A program made the translations under genes and the position numbers. Below, one piece after another: positions 1-8,698 of a DNA stretch of 64,000 nucleotides (the first letter of the stretch is position 1; each line of letters begins with the position of its first letter). The notes under the pieces were generated by a model. The model was not told the origin of the DNA, did not search any database, and saw nothing but the letters and a program-made list of their open reading frames with translations. The stretch is taken from positions 4,030,001 through 4,094,000 of the forward strand of contig NZ_BAABED010000001.1 in NCBI RefSeq assembly GCF_039539965.1, written 5' to 3'. This stretch comes from Arthrobacter methylotrophus (GTDB taxonomy: Bacteria > Actinomycetota > Actinomycetes > Actinomycetales > Micrococcaceae).

Positions 1-492
1 GAGCACTGGCAGAACGCCGAGGACATCCAGGCCACCGCGGCCAAACTCAACGCCGCAGCCAAGAAAGGCGCCGACTACGGCATCCGCGTCGGCTACCACA
101 ACCATGCCTGGGAACTCGAGTCCAGCATCGAGGGCCAGACCGCCCTGGAGTACTTCGAAAGCCTCCTCGACCCGGAACTGGTCCTGGAAGTCGACACTTA
201 CTGGGCATCGGTCGGCGGCCAGAACCCCGTCGAGTTGCTTGCCCGCCTGGGTGACCGCGTGAAGTTCATCCACATCAAGGACGGCCCCGGCACCACCGAC
301 ACGAAAGCCCAGCTGCCGGCGGGCAAGGGCACCATCCCGGTGCTCGACGTCGTTGCTGCCGCGAAGTCCCTGGAGGTGGGCGTCGTGGAATTCGACGACT
401 ACGCCGGAGACATCTTCGAAGGCATTGCCGAAAGCCTCGCCTTCCTGCGGGACTCCGCTGCAACAGCAGGAGCACAGGACGTGAACGCATGA
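1..492 (+). CDS. Sugar phosphate isomerase/epimerase, xylose-isomerase-like TIM barrel (5' end outside window)
   Basis: The reading frame is open from the first base, so the start lies upstream. The visible 163 residues contain GYHNHAWE, LEVDTYW and VKFIHIKDG, the metal-binding strand ends of the AP endonuclease 2/xylose isomerase-like TIM barrel (conserved His, Glu, Asp). Such enzymes isomerise or epimerise sugars, inositol derivatives or keto-sugars in the cytoplasm. It overlaps the next gene by four bases (ATGA), so the two are translationally coupled. With two Gfo/Idh/MocA dehydrogenases, a second TIM-barrel protein and a DUF1080 protein downstream, it belongs to a carbohydrate catabolic operon. 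The substrate cannot be read from sequence. Confidence 0.9.
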   Translation, partial: EHWQNAEDIQATAAKLNAAAKKGADYGIRVGYHNHAWELESSIEGQTALEYFESLLDPELVLEVDTYWASVGGQNPVELLARLGDRVKFIHIKDGPGTTDTKAQLPAGKGTIPVLDVVAAAKSLEVGVVEFDDYAGDIFEGIAESLAFLRDSAATAGAQDVNA

Positions 493-1646
493 GCGCCGCA
501 ACGCAGCAGAGCACACCTTCCACCCCGTCTTCCCTGCGTTTTCCCTCCGGGGGGCCCGTGGGCGTCGCCGTCATCGGCGCCGGGAACATCAGCAAGGCCT
601 ACCTGGACAACCTGACGGTCTTCCCGGACCTGAAAGTCCACGTCATCGCCGACCTCTTCGAGGAAGCCGCGGAAGCGCGGGCCAAGGAATACGGAATCCC
701 CGAGTGGGGCGGCGTGGACGCGGCACTGAACCACCCCGACGTCGAAATCATCGTCAACCTGACCATCCCGGCGGCGCACGTCGAGGTGGCCACAGCGGCC
801 GTGGCTGCCGGCAAGCACGTCTGGACCGAGAAGCCGTTCTCCCTGGACCGCGAATCCGGTTTGGCCCTGCTGAAGACGGCCGACGCCGCGGGCATCCGCC
901 TCGGCTGCGCACCGGACACCTTCCTGGGCGCCGGCCTGCAAACGGCCCGCCGCATCATCGAACGCGGCGACATCGGAACCCCGCTGACCGCCCTGACCAT
1001 GTTCCAGACCCCCGGTCCGGAGTCCTGGCACCCGAACCCGGCATTCCTGTTCCAGCAGGGCGCAGGTCCACTCTTCGACATGGGTCCGTACTACATCACC
1101 GCACTGGTCCAGACCTTCGGTTCGGTCCGCCAGGTGGCCGCCGTCGGCTCCAAAGCCAAGGAAGTCCGCGTTGTCGGTTCCGGGCCCAAGGCCGGCGAGG
1201 AATTCGCCGTCGAGGTCCCCACGCATGTGAGCGCAATGCTCCAGTTCGAAGGGGGCGCCTCCTCGCACAGCGTCTTCAGCTTCGAATCGCCCCGCTTGCG
1301 GATGGGCTTCGTGGAAATCACCGGAACCGAGGGCACCCTCGAACTCCCGGACCCGAACTTCTTCGACGGCGACATCAAGCTGTGGCGCGCGGGAGCCGAA
1401 GAAGCTGAAACCATTCCCGCCACGGGCCCTGCCAACGGCCGTGGCATGGGCGTGCTGGACATGGCCCGTTCACTCCGCGCCGGTGTTCCGCACCGCGCCC
1501 AAGGAGCCCTCGCCTACCACGTGGTCGATACCTTGGTCTCCATTTCCGAGTCCGCCGAAACAGGCACCTTTGTAGGCGTCGACAGCTCCGCCGTGACCTC
1601 TCAGGCCCTCCCCGAGGACTGGGACCCGATGGCCGCCACCCTCTAG
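489..1646 (+). CDS. Gfo/Idh/MocA family NAD(P)-dependent oxidoreductase
   Basis: A 385-residue cytoplasmic dehydrogenase. The N-terminal Rossmann motif (VAVIGAGNIS, about residues 26-35) binds NAD(P). The family EKP signature (HVWTEKPFSLD, about residues 113-123) supplies the catalytic Lys region, and a C-terminal alpha/beta substrate domain follows with GPLFDMGPYY. Family members oxidise or reduce sugar or inositol carbons, often at C3. The start ATG overlaps the upstream stop, and ten bases separate the stop from the next, related gene. The two dehydrogenases are clearly diverged, so they probably act on different intermediates. Confidence 0.93.
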   Translation: MSAATQQSTPSTPSSLRFPSGGPVGVAVIGAGNISKAYLDNLTVFPDLKVHVIADLFEEAAEARAKEYGIPEWGGVDAALNHPDVEIIVNLTIPAAHVEVATAAVAAGKHVWTEKPFSLDRESGLALLKTADAAGIRLGCAPDTFLGAGLQTARRIIERGDIGTPLTALTMFQTPGPESWHPNPAFLFQQGAGPLFDMGPYYITALVQTFGSVRQVAAVGSKAKEVRVVGSGPKAGEEFAVEVPTHVSAMLQFEGGASSHSVFSFESPRLRMGFVEITGTEGTLELPDPNFFDGDIKLWRAGAEEAETIPATGPANGRGMGVLDMARSLRAGVPHRAQGALAYHVVDTLVSISESAETGTFVGVDSSAVTSQALPEDWDPMAATL

Positions 1647-1655
1647 GAATCACTC

Positions 1656-2855
1656 ATGACTAGCTCCGCCCCTACCCCCACCAGCCCTGAAACCAGCCAC
1701 CCGCAGGGTACCAGCGTCGGTAAAACGACCCTCGGTGTCGCCGCGATCGGCTACGCGTTCATGGGCAAGGCCCATTCGAACGCGTGGCGGAATGTGGCCA
1801 GCTTTTTCGACGTCCCGGCTTTCGAACAGAAAGTGCTCGTGGGCCGGGACCCGGAACAAGTTGCCGAGGCCGCGGCGAAGTACGGGTGGAGCGAGTCCGC
1901 CACGGACTGGCGCTCGGTCCTGGAACGCGATGACATCCACATCGTGGACATCTGCGCCCCGGGCTGGATGCACGCCGAAATCGCCATCGCGGCGCTGGAG
2001 GCGGGCAAGCACGTCCTGGTCGAAAAGCCCCTCGCCAACACCCTCGCCGAGGCCGAGTCCATGACGGATGCCGCGCGGGCCGCCCGCGCGCGCGGCATCC
2101 AGTCCATGGTCGGCTTCAACTACCGCCGGGTACCGGCCCTCGCCCTGGCCCGGGAGCTCATTGCGGAGGGCAGGCTGGGCACGATCCGGCACGTCCGCGC
2201 CGCGTATTTGCAGGACTGGCTCGTGGATACCGACTCTCCGATGACCTGGCGGCTCAACAAGGAAACCGCCGGATCCGGCGCGTTGGGCGACATCGCCTCC
2301 CACGCGATCGACCAGGTCCTCTTCCTGCTCGGCGACACGGTCACCGAAGTCTCCGGCCGGCTGCACACTTTCGTGAACAGCCGCCCCGGTGCGGACGGTC
2401 CGGAACAAGTAACGGTCGACGACGCTGCCTGGGCCACGTTCACCCTCGCCTCCGGGGCAGTCGCGTCCGTGGAAGTCTCCCGCATGGCCACGGGCCGGAA
2501 GAATTCACTCACCATGGAAATCTACGGCGACAAGGGCTCGCTCCTGTTCGACCTGGAATCCATCAACGAGCTCGGCTTCCTCGACGCCACGCTTCCTCTC
2601 CGGGAGCAGGGCTTCCGCCGGATCCTGGTCAACGAAGCGGAGCACCCGTATATGGGTGCTTGGTGGCCGCAGGGCCACGTGATTGGCTGGGAACACACCT
2701 TCACCCACGAAATCCGCGACTTCCTGGCCGCCATCGACGCCGGGACGCCGCCGTCTCCGTCCTTCGAGGACGGGCTCGCTGTCCAATACATCCTGGCCGC
2801 TATCGAAGAATCCGCCGACGCCAAGAGCGCCATCATCCAGCTCGCCGGTCACTAA
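1656..2855 (+). CDS. Second Gfo/Idh/MocA family oxidoreductase
   Basis: A 399-residue paralogue of the preceding dehydrogenase. It has the nucleotide-binding segment GVAAIGYAFMGKAHSNAW near residues 27-44, EKPLANTLAEAE as the catalytic EKP motif and the GDIASHAIDQ helix typical of the family. The unusual GYAFMGKAH nucleotide loop is seen in myo-inositol and levoglucosan-type members, but I would not assign a substrate. It lies in the same operon as its neighbours, ten bases after the previous stop. An NAD(P)-linked sugar oxidation or reduction in the cytoplasm is the safe description. Confidence 0.93.
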   Translation: MTSSAPTPTSPETSHPQGTSVGKTTLGVAAIGYAFMGKAHSNAWRNVASFFDVPAFEQKVLVGRDPEQVAEAAAKYGWSESATDWRSVLERDDIHIVDICAPGWMHAEIAIAALEAGKHVLVEKPLANTLAEAESMTDAARAARARGIQSMVGFNYRRVPALALARELIAEGRLGTIRHVRAAYLQDWLVDTDSPMTWRLNKETAGSGALGDIASHAIDQVLFLLGDTVTEVSGRLHTFVNSRPGADGPEQVTVDDAAWATFTLASGAVASVEVSRMATGRKNSLTMEIYGDKGSLLFDLESINELGFLDATLPLREQGFRRILVNEAEHPYMGAWWPQGHVIGWEHTFTHEIRDFLAAIDAGTPPSPSFEDGLAVQYILAAIEESADAKSAIIQLAGH

Positions 2856-2918
2856 GCATTCCATTTACTGAGCACGGCCTTTCAGATTTCCTTCCCCGAA
2901 ACTTTGCAAGGAGAACCA

Positions 2919-3917
2919 ATGTCCCGCCCCTACACCCTGTTCACCGGCCAGTGGGCCGATCTGCCCTTCGAGGAAGTCGCCCGCCTCGCCTCCGGATGGG
3001 GCTACGACGGCCTGGAAATCGCCGTCTCCGGAGACCACCTGGACGCCTGGCGCTGGGACGAACCCGGCTACGTCGAGTCCAAACTCGCGGTGTTGGAGAA
3101 GTACAACCTCAAGGTCTGGGCCATCTCCAACCACCTCAAGGGCCAGGCCGTGTGCGATGACCCCATCGACTTCCGGCACGAGGCCATCGTCGGTTCCAAG
3201 GTCTGGGGCGATGGCGAACCCGAAGGCGTGCGGCAGCGCGCCGCCGAGGAAATGAAACACACCGCCCGCCTCGCCCGCGCTTTAGGTGTGGGTACCGTCG
3301 TCGGGTTCACCGGGTCCTCCATCTGGCAATACCTCGCCATGTTCCCGCCCGTCCCCGAAAAAGTCATCGACGCCGGCTACCAGGACTTCGCCGACCGCTG
3401 GAACCCCATCCTTGACGTCTTCGACGAATGCGGCGTCCGTTTCGCCCACGAAGTCCACCCCTCCGAAATCGCCTACGACTACTGGACCACCGTCCGGACC
3501 CTGGAAGCCATCGGCCACCGGGAAGCGTTCGGGCTGAACTGGGACCCCTCGCACTTCATGTGGCAAGGCATCGACCCCGTCTCCTTCATCTGGGACTTCA
3601 AGGACCGGATCTACCACGTGGACTGCAAAGACACCAAGCTCCGCCCCACCGGCCGCAACACGGTCCTCGGCTCCCACCTGCCATGGGGCGACCCCCGCCG
3701 CGGCTGGGACTTCGTCTCCGCCGGACGCGGCGACGTCCCCTGGGAATCCTCCTTCCGGGCCCTCACCGCGATCGGCTACAACGGCCCGATCTCCGTGGAA
3801 TGGGAAGACGCCGGCATGGACCGCCTCCACGGCGCCCCCGAAGCCCTCGCCGCCCTCAAAAAATACGACTTCCCCGCCTCGAACACCTCCTTCGACGCCG
3901 CCTTCAGCCAGGACTAA
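2919..3917 (+). CDS. Sugar phosphate isomerase/epimerase (TIM barrel)
   Basis: 332 residues. I start at ATG 2919 because AAGGAG (2908-2913) sits correctly before it; an in-frame start 15 bases upstream has no such site. Metal-site strands of the xylose isomerase-like barrel are visible: GYDGLEIAV, FAHEVHPSEIAYDY, GLNWDPSHFMWQ and YHVDCKDTK, with ISVEWEDAG near the C-terminus. It is longer than the partial homologue at the window start and not closely similar to it. It probably acts on the keto-sugar or acid made by the adjacent dehydrogenases. A hairpin repeat follows its stop. Confidence 0.92.
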   Translation: MSRPYTLFTGQWADLPFEEVARLASGWGYDGLEIAVSGDHLDAWRWDEPGYVESKLAVLEKYNLKVWAISNHLKGQAVCDDPIDFRHEAIVGSKVWGDGEPEGVRQRAAEEMKHTARLARALGVGTVVGFTGSSIWQYLAMFPPVPEKVIDAGYQDFADRWNPILDVFDECGVRFAHEVHPSEIAYDYWTTVRTLEAIGHREAFGLNWDPSHFMWQGIDPVSFIWDFKDRIYHVDCKDTKLRPTGRNTVLGSHLPWGDPRRGWDFVSAGRGDVPWESSFRALTAIGYNGPISVEWEDAGMDRLHGAPEALAALKKYDFPASNTSFDAAFSQD

Positions 3918-3931
3918 GCCCCCTCCAAGTA

Positions 3932-3994
3932 GCGCGAACTGGCAGCAGATGACCCCAAAATCCGATGTTGCGGGCATCTGCTGCCAACTCGCGC
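3932..3994. repeat. REP-like hairpin repeat, copy 1
   Basis: An inverted repeat with 20-base arms (3932-3951 and 3975-3994, 18 of 20 paired), beginning just after a stop codon. A second, diverged copy with the same inner sequence (TGACCCCAAAA) lies at 7164-7221, also directly after a stop codon. Position and structure suggest a dispersed intergenic element that may act as a transcription terminator or mRNA 3' end protector. Confidence 0.75.
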
Positions 3995-4015
3995 CAAAGA
4001 CGAAAGGACATCCGC

Positions 4016-4900
4016 ATGCCCGGGAGCACAGAACCCAATGACGAAGCATTCGTTCCGCTGTTCGACGGCGTCAGCTTGGCCGGGTGGCATGCCGCACCTC
4101 GCGTCTGTGGTTCGGTATACCCGGGTGGCCCGAGCGTCCTGGAGCACTTTGATAGCTTGGGGATTCAGCGTCCCGTGGAGCCGGAAAAGCACCCTGCCCG
4201 CTGGAAAGTCGAGGACGGTGTCCTGATCGGCGAGCAGGACACCCCTGGGAGCGGCTACGGCGGCTACCTCGTCAGCGATCAAGCGTTCGGGGACTTCGAA
4301 TTGAAACTCGAGATGCGCCCCGATTGGCCAGCTGACACCGGTGTGATGCTCCGGCGTCAACGCGACAGCTGGGAAGGATTCCAGGTCCTCGTGGACCACC
4401 GGCCATCCGGCGGCATCGGGGGCTTCTTCGGCAACGGGCTCGCGAGTTTCTCGGCAGTTCCCTTCGCGATCGACGTCGTCCGCGACGACGCCGGACGGCC
4501 CGCCGGCCTCGTCGCCGACGACCCGGCCACCTCGGTGGAACCAGTGACGCAAGAGAAGCGTTCCCGCCTCAGCTATGCCGCCGACGTCGACGACTTCCTC
4601 AACGTGTGGCGCTGGGACGACTGGAATGAACTCCGGGTCCGCTGCGTCGGCGCCATGCCGGTCATCACCACCTGGATCAACGGCCTCAAGATCGCGGAAC
4701 TCGATACCGCCACGCTGGAATCCCCGAACTACGATCCTGATGCCATCTACAAAGTGCTCGGCGACCGGGGGCATATCGCCCTCGAAGTTCACGACAACGA
4801 CGCCATGTTCGGCGAAGCCCGCTGGGGCGTCGGAGCGCAATGCCGGTGGCGGAACATCCGGATCAAGGAGCTATCAACGAACTCCGGGGCATCGCAGTGA
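4016..4900 (+). CDS. DUF1080 family protein, 3-keto-disaccharide hydrolase type
   Basis: 294 residues from ATG 4016, preceded by GAAAGGA at 4002-4008. The N-terminal FVPLFDGVSLAGWH is the hallmark opening of the DUF1080/3-keto-disaccharide hydrolase domain (a concanavalin-like jelly roll). YGGYLVSDQAFGDFELKLEMR-type strands follow, then WNELRVRCVG and a C-terminal VHDNDAMF. Related proteins cleave glycosides after the sugar has been oxidised at C3, which fits two Gfo/Idh/MocA dehydrogenases upstream. No signal peptide is seen, so it is probably cytoplasmic. It overlaps the next gene by four bases if the GTG start there is right. Confidence 0.87.
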   Translation: MPGSTEPNDEAFVPLFDGVSLAGWHAAPRVCGSVYPGGPSVLEHFDSLGIQRPVEPEKHPARWKVEDGVLIGEQDTPGSGYGGYLVSDQAFGDFELKLEMRPDWPADTGVMLRRQRDSWEGFQVLVDHRPSGGIGGFFGNGLASFSAVPFAIDVVRDDAGRPAGLVADDPATSVEPVTQEKRSRLSYAADVDDFLNVWRWDDWNELRVRCVGAMPVITTWINGLKIAELDTATLESPNYDPDAIYKVLGDRGHIALEVHDNDAMFGEARWGVGAQCRWRNIRIKELSTNSGASQ

Positions 4901-5772
4901 TACGCACACTCCAGCCGGGTCAACGTTGCGAGGTGTGGATCGCTTCTGCGAGCACCGGGGCTTCCGAACTGGCTTTCACCACGGACAAGCTGCTGCTGGA
5001 AGCTCCCAACTGGGCTCCGGACGGTGCGGCGCTGATCCTCAACGGGGATGGTGTGCTGTGGCGGCTCGAACTTTCCGGAGGAACGATCGAAAAGCTGGCA
5101 ATCACCGGTATCCCGGACCTCAACAACGACCACGTCCTCGCGCCCGACGGCTCCGCCATCTACCTCTCGGCGAATGACGGCCACATCTACCGCGCGGCCG
5201 TCGACGGCGGAGAAGCCGAGCGGCTTACCGTAGAGGACAGGTCCGTCCATTTCCTCCACGGCGTCAGCCCCGATGGACGGACACTCGCCTACGTGGGGAT
5301 AGAAGCCGGCGACTTCACCCAGCCGGGCAGGCTCATGACGATTCCGGCCAGCGGCGGTCCGTCCACGCTCGTGGACACAGGCCCTGGCCACTGCGATGGA
5401 CCCGAGTTTTCTCCAGACGGCGAGTGGCTGTACTTCAATACCGAGGCCTTTACGGACCTGCCAGGCCACGCTCAACTCGCCAGGGTGCGGGCTGGCAATG
5501 GCAGCACAGCGGAACGCCTGCTCCGGAGCGACACCGTCGACTGGTTCCCGCACCTCTCTCCCGACGGGCGCCTCGCCAGCTACATCCGTTTCCCCGGCGG
5601 AACGGCGGGCCACCCCGCAGACTTGCCGGTCGACGTCGTGCTTGTCTCAACAGATGACTGGGCGACGCCCCTCCACGTGTGGCCGCTCTTTGGCGGCCAG
5701 GGAACGCTCAACGTCAATAGCTGGTCTCCCGACTCCGAGCGCTTCGCGTTTATTGCGTACCCGGAAAGCTGA
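4897..5772 (+). CDS. TolB-like WD40/PD40 beta-propeller protein
   Basis: 291 residues if the start is GTG 4897, which overlaps the upstream TGA (GTGA) and suggests coupling; an in-frame ATG at 4840 would lie inside the upstream gene. Repeated blade motifs are visible: APDGSAIYLS, SPDGRTLAYVG, SPDGEWLYFNTE and SPDGRLASYIRFPG, ending with SPDSERFAFI. These PD40 repeats form a beta-propeller as in TolB and DPP-type proteins, but there is no protease domain and no evident signal peptide. In this operon it may bind or lyse an oligosaccharide-derived substrate (inference). Confidence 0.82.
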   Translation: MIRTLQPGQRCEVWIASASTGASELAFTTDKLLLEAPNWAPDGAALILNGDGVLWRLELSGGTIEKLAITGIPDLNNDHVLAPDGSAIYLSANDGHIYRAAVDGGEAERLTVEDRSVHFLHGVSPDGRTLAYVGIEAGDFTQPGRLMTIPASGGPSTLVDTGPGHCDGPEFSPDGEWLYFNTEAFTDLPGHAQLARVRAGNGSTAERLLRSDTVDWFPHLSPDGRLASYIRFPGGTAGHPADLPVDVVLVSTDDWATPLHVWPLFGGQGTLNVNSWSPDSERFAFIAYPES

Positions 5773-5798
5773 CGGCGAGAAGAAAGGTGGACGGCCGC

Positions 5799-6329
5799 AT
5801 GACCGACATTCCCACTGTTGAAACTGTTGAAACTGCTGCACCACTTGAACGCCAGGAAGAGGAACTGCTTTTCACCTCTTTCGACCACGCAGACGCATGG
5901 AAGCTCGGCTCCCGGCTCACCGAGATGGCGCAGGTTGCCGGTCACTCGATCGGCATCGACATCCGACGCCCCGGGCTCATCCTTTTCCGCGCCGCTCTGC
6001 CCGGCATCACACCAGACCAGGAATCCTGGATCGCGCGGAAGTCCGCACTCGTGCTGCGAATGGAAGCGAGCAGCGCGCTTGTGGAGGCCCGGCTCGCCTC
6101 TGCCGGAATAGATGCGGTCGCCGCAGGGTGGCTGGGCACCGACTATGCGGTGACCGGAGGCTCGTTTCCGGTGCGGGTCCGTGGCGTTGGCGTCGTCGCG
6201 GCCGTCACGGCGTCGGGACTTTCGTCGCAGGAGGACCACGACCTCATCGTCGAAGGGATCCGCCAACATCTCGCAGCCAAAATGGACCCGCGATGCGCAA
6301 ACGGCTCGCCGACGCTGGGATTCCCGTAG
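5799..6329 (+). CDS. Heme-degrading/UPF0303 (GlcG/HbpS-type) domain protein
   Basis: 176 residues from ATG 5799, with AGAAAGG at 5781-5787 as ribosome binding site; a GTG 12 bases upstream overlaps that site and is less likely. The segment GHSIGIDIRRPGLILFRAALPGI and the C-terminal SSQEDHDLIVEGIRQHL match the UPF0303 branch of the GlcG/HbpS fold, often labelled heme-degrading. These small proteins bind heme or act as accessory proteins beside sugar-oxidation genes, and their enzymatic role is poorly established. It lies 26 bases after the propeller gene and so probably ends the operon. Confidence 0.8.
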   Translation: MTDIPTVETVETAAPLERQEEELLFTSFDHADAWKLGSRLTEMAQVAGHSIGIDIRRPGLILFRAALPGITPDQESWIARKSALVLRMEASSALVEARLASAGIDAVAAGWLGTDYAVTGGSFPVRVRGVGVVAAVTASGLSSQEDHDLIVEGIRQHLAAKMDPRCANGSPTLGFP

Positions 6330-6442
6330 CGCCTGCCCGTTTCTGCATCGCATACCATTTAGCGTGTCGTGGATGCCGTGCTGTGACCAGTCCAACAGGC
6401 CAGTTCGGGAATGACGCGCCTGAATTTCGGGTTGTCGCCATC

Positions 6443-7141
6443 ATGAAGATTGAGATCTGGTCGGACGTCGCTTGCCCGTGGTGCTACATCGGAAAGCGCC
6501 GGTTCGAAAAGGCCTTGGGCGAATTCCCACACCGCGACTCGGTAGAGATCCAGTGGCGCAGCTACCAGTTGGACCCGAGCCTCCCTGAACACTACGACGG
6601 CACCGAGCTCGATTACCTGAGCAAGCGCAAGGGCATGAACCCGGCGCAGGTCAGTCAGATGTTCGAGCATGTGGCATTGCAGGCAAAGGGCGAGGGCCTG
6701 AACTACCGCTTCGACGACGTCGTGGTGGCCAACAGCTTCACGGCGCACCGCCTCATCCACCTCGCGGCCGCCCACGGTCAGCAGGACCAAGCCAAAGAAC
6801 AGCTCCTGAGCGGCCATTTTGAACACGGCGAGGACATCGGAAGCCAGGAATACTTGACCAAGCTCGGCCGCGATTTGGGCCTGCCGGAAGCGGAAATCGC
6901 CGAATTGTTCAGCACCGACAAGTACGCCGAGGAAGTCCGCGGCGACATCGCCGAAGCCCGGATGATCGGCGTCACCGGTGTGCCGTTCTTCGTCATCGAC
7001 CGCAAGTACGGACTCTCCGGCGCGCAGCCGTCCGAGGTCTTCAGGCAGGCCCTCACACAGGCGTGGCAGGAAGCCAATCCGCTAGTCGCCGTCGGCAGCC
7101 CCGACGCCGAAGCCTGCGGTCCCGACGGCTGCGCGATCTAG
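6443..7141 (+). CDS. FrnE-like DsbA family oxidoreductase
   Basis: 232 residues starting at ATG 6443 (MKIEIWSD). The thioredoxin-fold active site CPWC is at residues 11-14, a helical insertion follows, and the cis-Pro loop is GVTGVPFFVID near residues 176-186. The protein ends with ACGPDGCAI, a Cys pair common in this branch. Length and motifs match cytoplasmic FrnE/2-hydroxychromene-2-carboxylate isomerase-like DsbA proteins linked to thiol redox and oxidative stress. The frame is open well upstream, but that region overlaps the previous gene and lacks thioredoxin-fold sequence. Confidence 0.92.
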   Translation: MKIEIWSDVACPWCYIGKRRFEKALGEFPHRDSVEIQWRSYQLDPSLPEHYDGTELDYLSKRKGMNPAQVSQMFEHVALQAKGEGLNYRFDDVVVANSFTAHRLIHLAAAHGQQDQAKEQLLSGHFEHGEDIGSQEYLTKLGRDLGLPEAEIAELFSTDKYAEEVRGDIAEARMIGVTGVPFFVIDRKYGLSGAQPSEVFRQALTQAWQEANPLVAVGSPDAEACGPDGCAI

Positions 7142-7163
7142 CGTCTTTCGATAGCGCCCCTCC

Positions 7164-7221
7164 GCGAACTGGCAGCAGGTGACCCCAAAACTGCGGCAAA
7201 GGTCATCTGCCGCCAGTTCGC
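7164..7221. repeat. REP-like hairpin repeat, copy 2
   Basis: An inverted repeat with 21-base arms that pair with two mismatches, located 22 bases after a stop codon. The left arm and the adjoining TGACCCCAAAA match the element at 3932-3994. It probably serves as the terminator of the DsbA-like gene. Confidence 0.72.
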
Positions 7222-7267
7222 GCCATGCACTCACGGCTTTGCTGACAGATCGCTGTAAAGTGTCTAT

Positions 7268-7909
7268 ATGCCTAGGATTACGGCCGCCAGCAACGCGGCG
7301 CAGCGCGCTGAAACCCGACGCCGGATCCTGACCGCTTTCGGTGAGCTGCTCTTCACCCACGGCCTGCCCGGACTGACCATGACCGATGTCGCTCGGCATG
7401 CGGGCGTCGGCCGGACCGCGGTGTACAACTACTACGCCGACATGGAACAACTCCTGATCGCCTATGCCTTGGACGAAACTGAACGCTTCCTCGGCGACCT
7501 GCGCGAATCCCTCGATGCCCTGCCGAATCCCGTGGACCGCCTGGCTCTATATGTACGTGCCCAGGTCGAGGATCTGAGCCGCCGTCATCTTCCTCCAGGT
7601 CCTGCGATGGCGGCCGTCCTGTCCCCTGCTTCCTTCGCGCAATTGGCGGACCACGTCGGCGAACTCAACGTGTTGCTCCAGGACATTCTGCGCGACGGCA
7701 TAGCGGCGGGCTACCTACCGCCCACCGACGTGGAGCAGCTCGCCAGGCTCATCCACGGAACGCTCTCCTCCAGTGCGGCCCGCGGCAATGCGGCGAGCGG
7801 GTCGGAGCCGGAAGAACTGGAGAAGCGCTTGCTTCAGACCGTTCGGTTCGTCCAGTTGGGCGCGGGAGCAAGGTTCGACGACGGCGGTCGGCCCGCGCGC
7901 TTGGCGTGA
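7268..7909 (+). CDS. TetR/AcrR family transcriptional regulator
   Basis: 213 residues from ATG 7268. The N-terminal helix-turn-helix reads TMTDVARHAGVGRTAVYNYYADMEQLL (about residues 37-63), the canonical TetR DNA-binding region. The C-terminal ligand domain is helical and not diagnostic. It stands alone, with a hairpin repeat upstream and a short direct repeat downstream. It is not close to the two TetR paralogues at 9.2 and 24.1 kb, so it is probably unrelated to the methylamine island. Target and ligand are unknown. Confidence 0.92.
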   Translation: MPRITAASNAAQRAETRRRILTAFGELLFTHGLPGLTMTDVARHAGVGRTAVYNYYADMEQLLIAYALDETERFLGDLRESLDALPNPVDRLALYVRAQVEDLSRRHLPPGPAMAAVLSPASFAQLADHVGELNVLLQDILRDGIAAGYLPPTDVEQLARLIHGTLSSSAARGNAASGSEPEELEKRLLQTVRFVQLGAGARFDDGGRPARLA

Positions 7910-7912
7910 CAC

Positions 7913-7945
7913 TGCCACTGGGCTAGCAATGCCACTGGGCTAGCA
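7913..7945 (+). repeat. 16-base tandem direct repeat
   Basis: TGCCACTGGGCTAGCA occurs twice with a one-base gap (7913-7928, 7930-7945) between a TetR gene and a convergent LytR_C gene. No function is evident; it may be replication slippage. Confidence 0.8.
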
Positions 7946-7957
7946 CCGTCACCGAGG

Positions 7958-8698
7958 CTAGGGCGTGGGCGGCGGGAGCACCGGCAGCTTCGAATTGTCC
8001 GCAATCCGCTGGTCTTGGCGAGGACAACTGAGCTTTCCCGGGGTGTTGTCTACCAGTTCCGCCGGCACCAGCGCCGAGAAACCGGGAGCGAGGATGATAT
8101 CCACGGAGGCATCCGCCCGTTGGTCCTGGAAGAAGTCGGTGTTCGGAACGTTTCTTTGGATGTTGAACGCTGCCGCTTCGCCGCTGGATCCCGAAACAAC
8201 CATGGCCGAGCCCGAGTAGCTGGTGGTGGAGTTGTCGACGCTGCCCACGATGTATCCCCGGGCTTTCAGCTGGTCCGCCACGTTCTTGGCCAGACCAGAC
8301 CTCCCGGCTGCGTTGTAGACATTGACCTTGATCTTATTGTTGGGCGTGTAGTCAAAAACGGCTGTCGGGCACACGGCCGCCGGTGCACTGCTCGCAACGG
8401 CGGAGGGGAAGCGGATCACGCCGTTCATGACTGCCCAGGCGCCCACAAGACCTGCAACGATCAGCCCGATGAGCAGCGCGAGAACGATCCCATGCAAGAG
8501 GCGGCGGCTGAACCACCCGGGATGGCTCTCAGGTCCGGGAGAATCCACAAAGGTCGCCCGGAGTTCCGGCCCAGTAACAACACGATGCCCATGCAGAATC
8601 GTCGGGTCTTTCTGACGATTCGGCTGGTTCCGGCGCTTCCTCGGATTCGCGTTATCGGGCACAGCCACCTGCTCTTCGGGGATTGTCTCGTTAACCAT
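7958..8698 (-). CDS. LytR C-terminal domain membrane protein
   Basis: 246 residues. A basic N-terminus (RKRRNQPNRQK) is followed by one membrane segment at about residues 69-91. An extracytoplasmic LytR_C domain follows (about residues 119-210: KIKVNVYNAAGRSGLAKNVAD, then YIVGSVDNSTTSYSG), with a Pro-rich tail. The LytR_C fold is found alone or attached to LytR-CpsA-Psr cell-wall ligases; alone, its role is unknown but probably cell-wall related. Its start overlaps the stop of the upstream minus-strand gene by eight bases, a conserved actinobacterial pairing as I recall. Confidence 0.88.
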   Translation of the reverse strand: MVNETIPEEQVAVPDNANPRKRRNQPNRQKDPTILHGHRVVTGPELRATFVDSPGPESHPGWFSRRLLHGIVLALLIGLIVAGLVGAWAVMNGVIRFPSAVASSAPAAVCPTAVFDYTPNNKIKVNVYNAAGRSGLAKNVADQLKARGYIVGSVDNSTTSYSGSAMVVSGSSGEAAAFNIQRNVPNTDFFQDQRADASVDIILAPGFSALVPAELVDNTPGKLSCPRQDQRIADNSKLPVLPPPTP

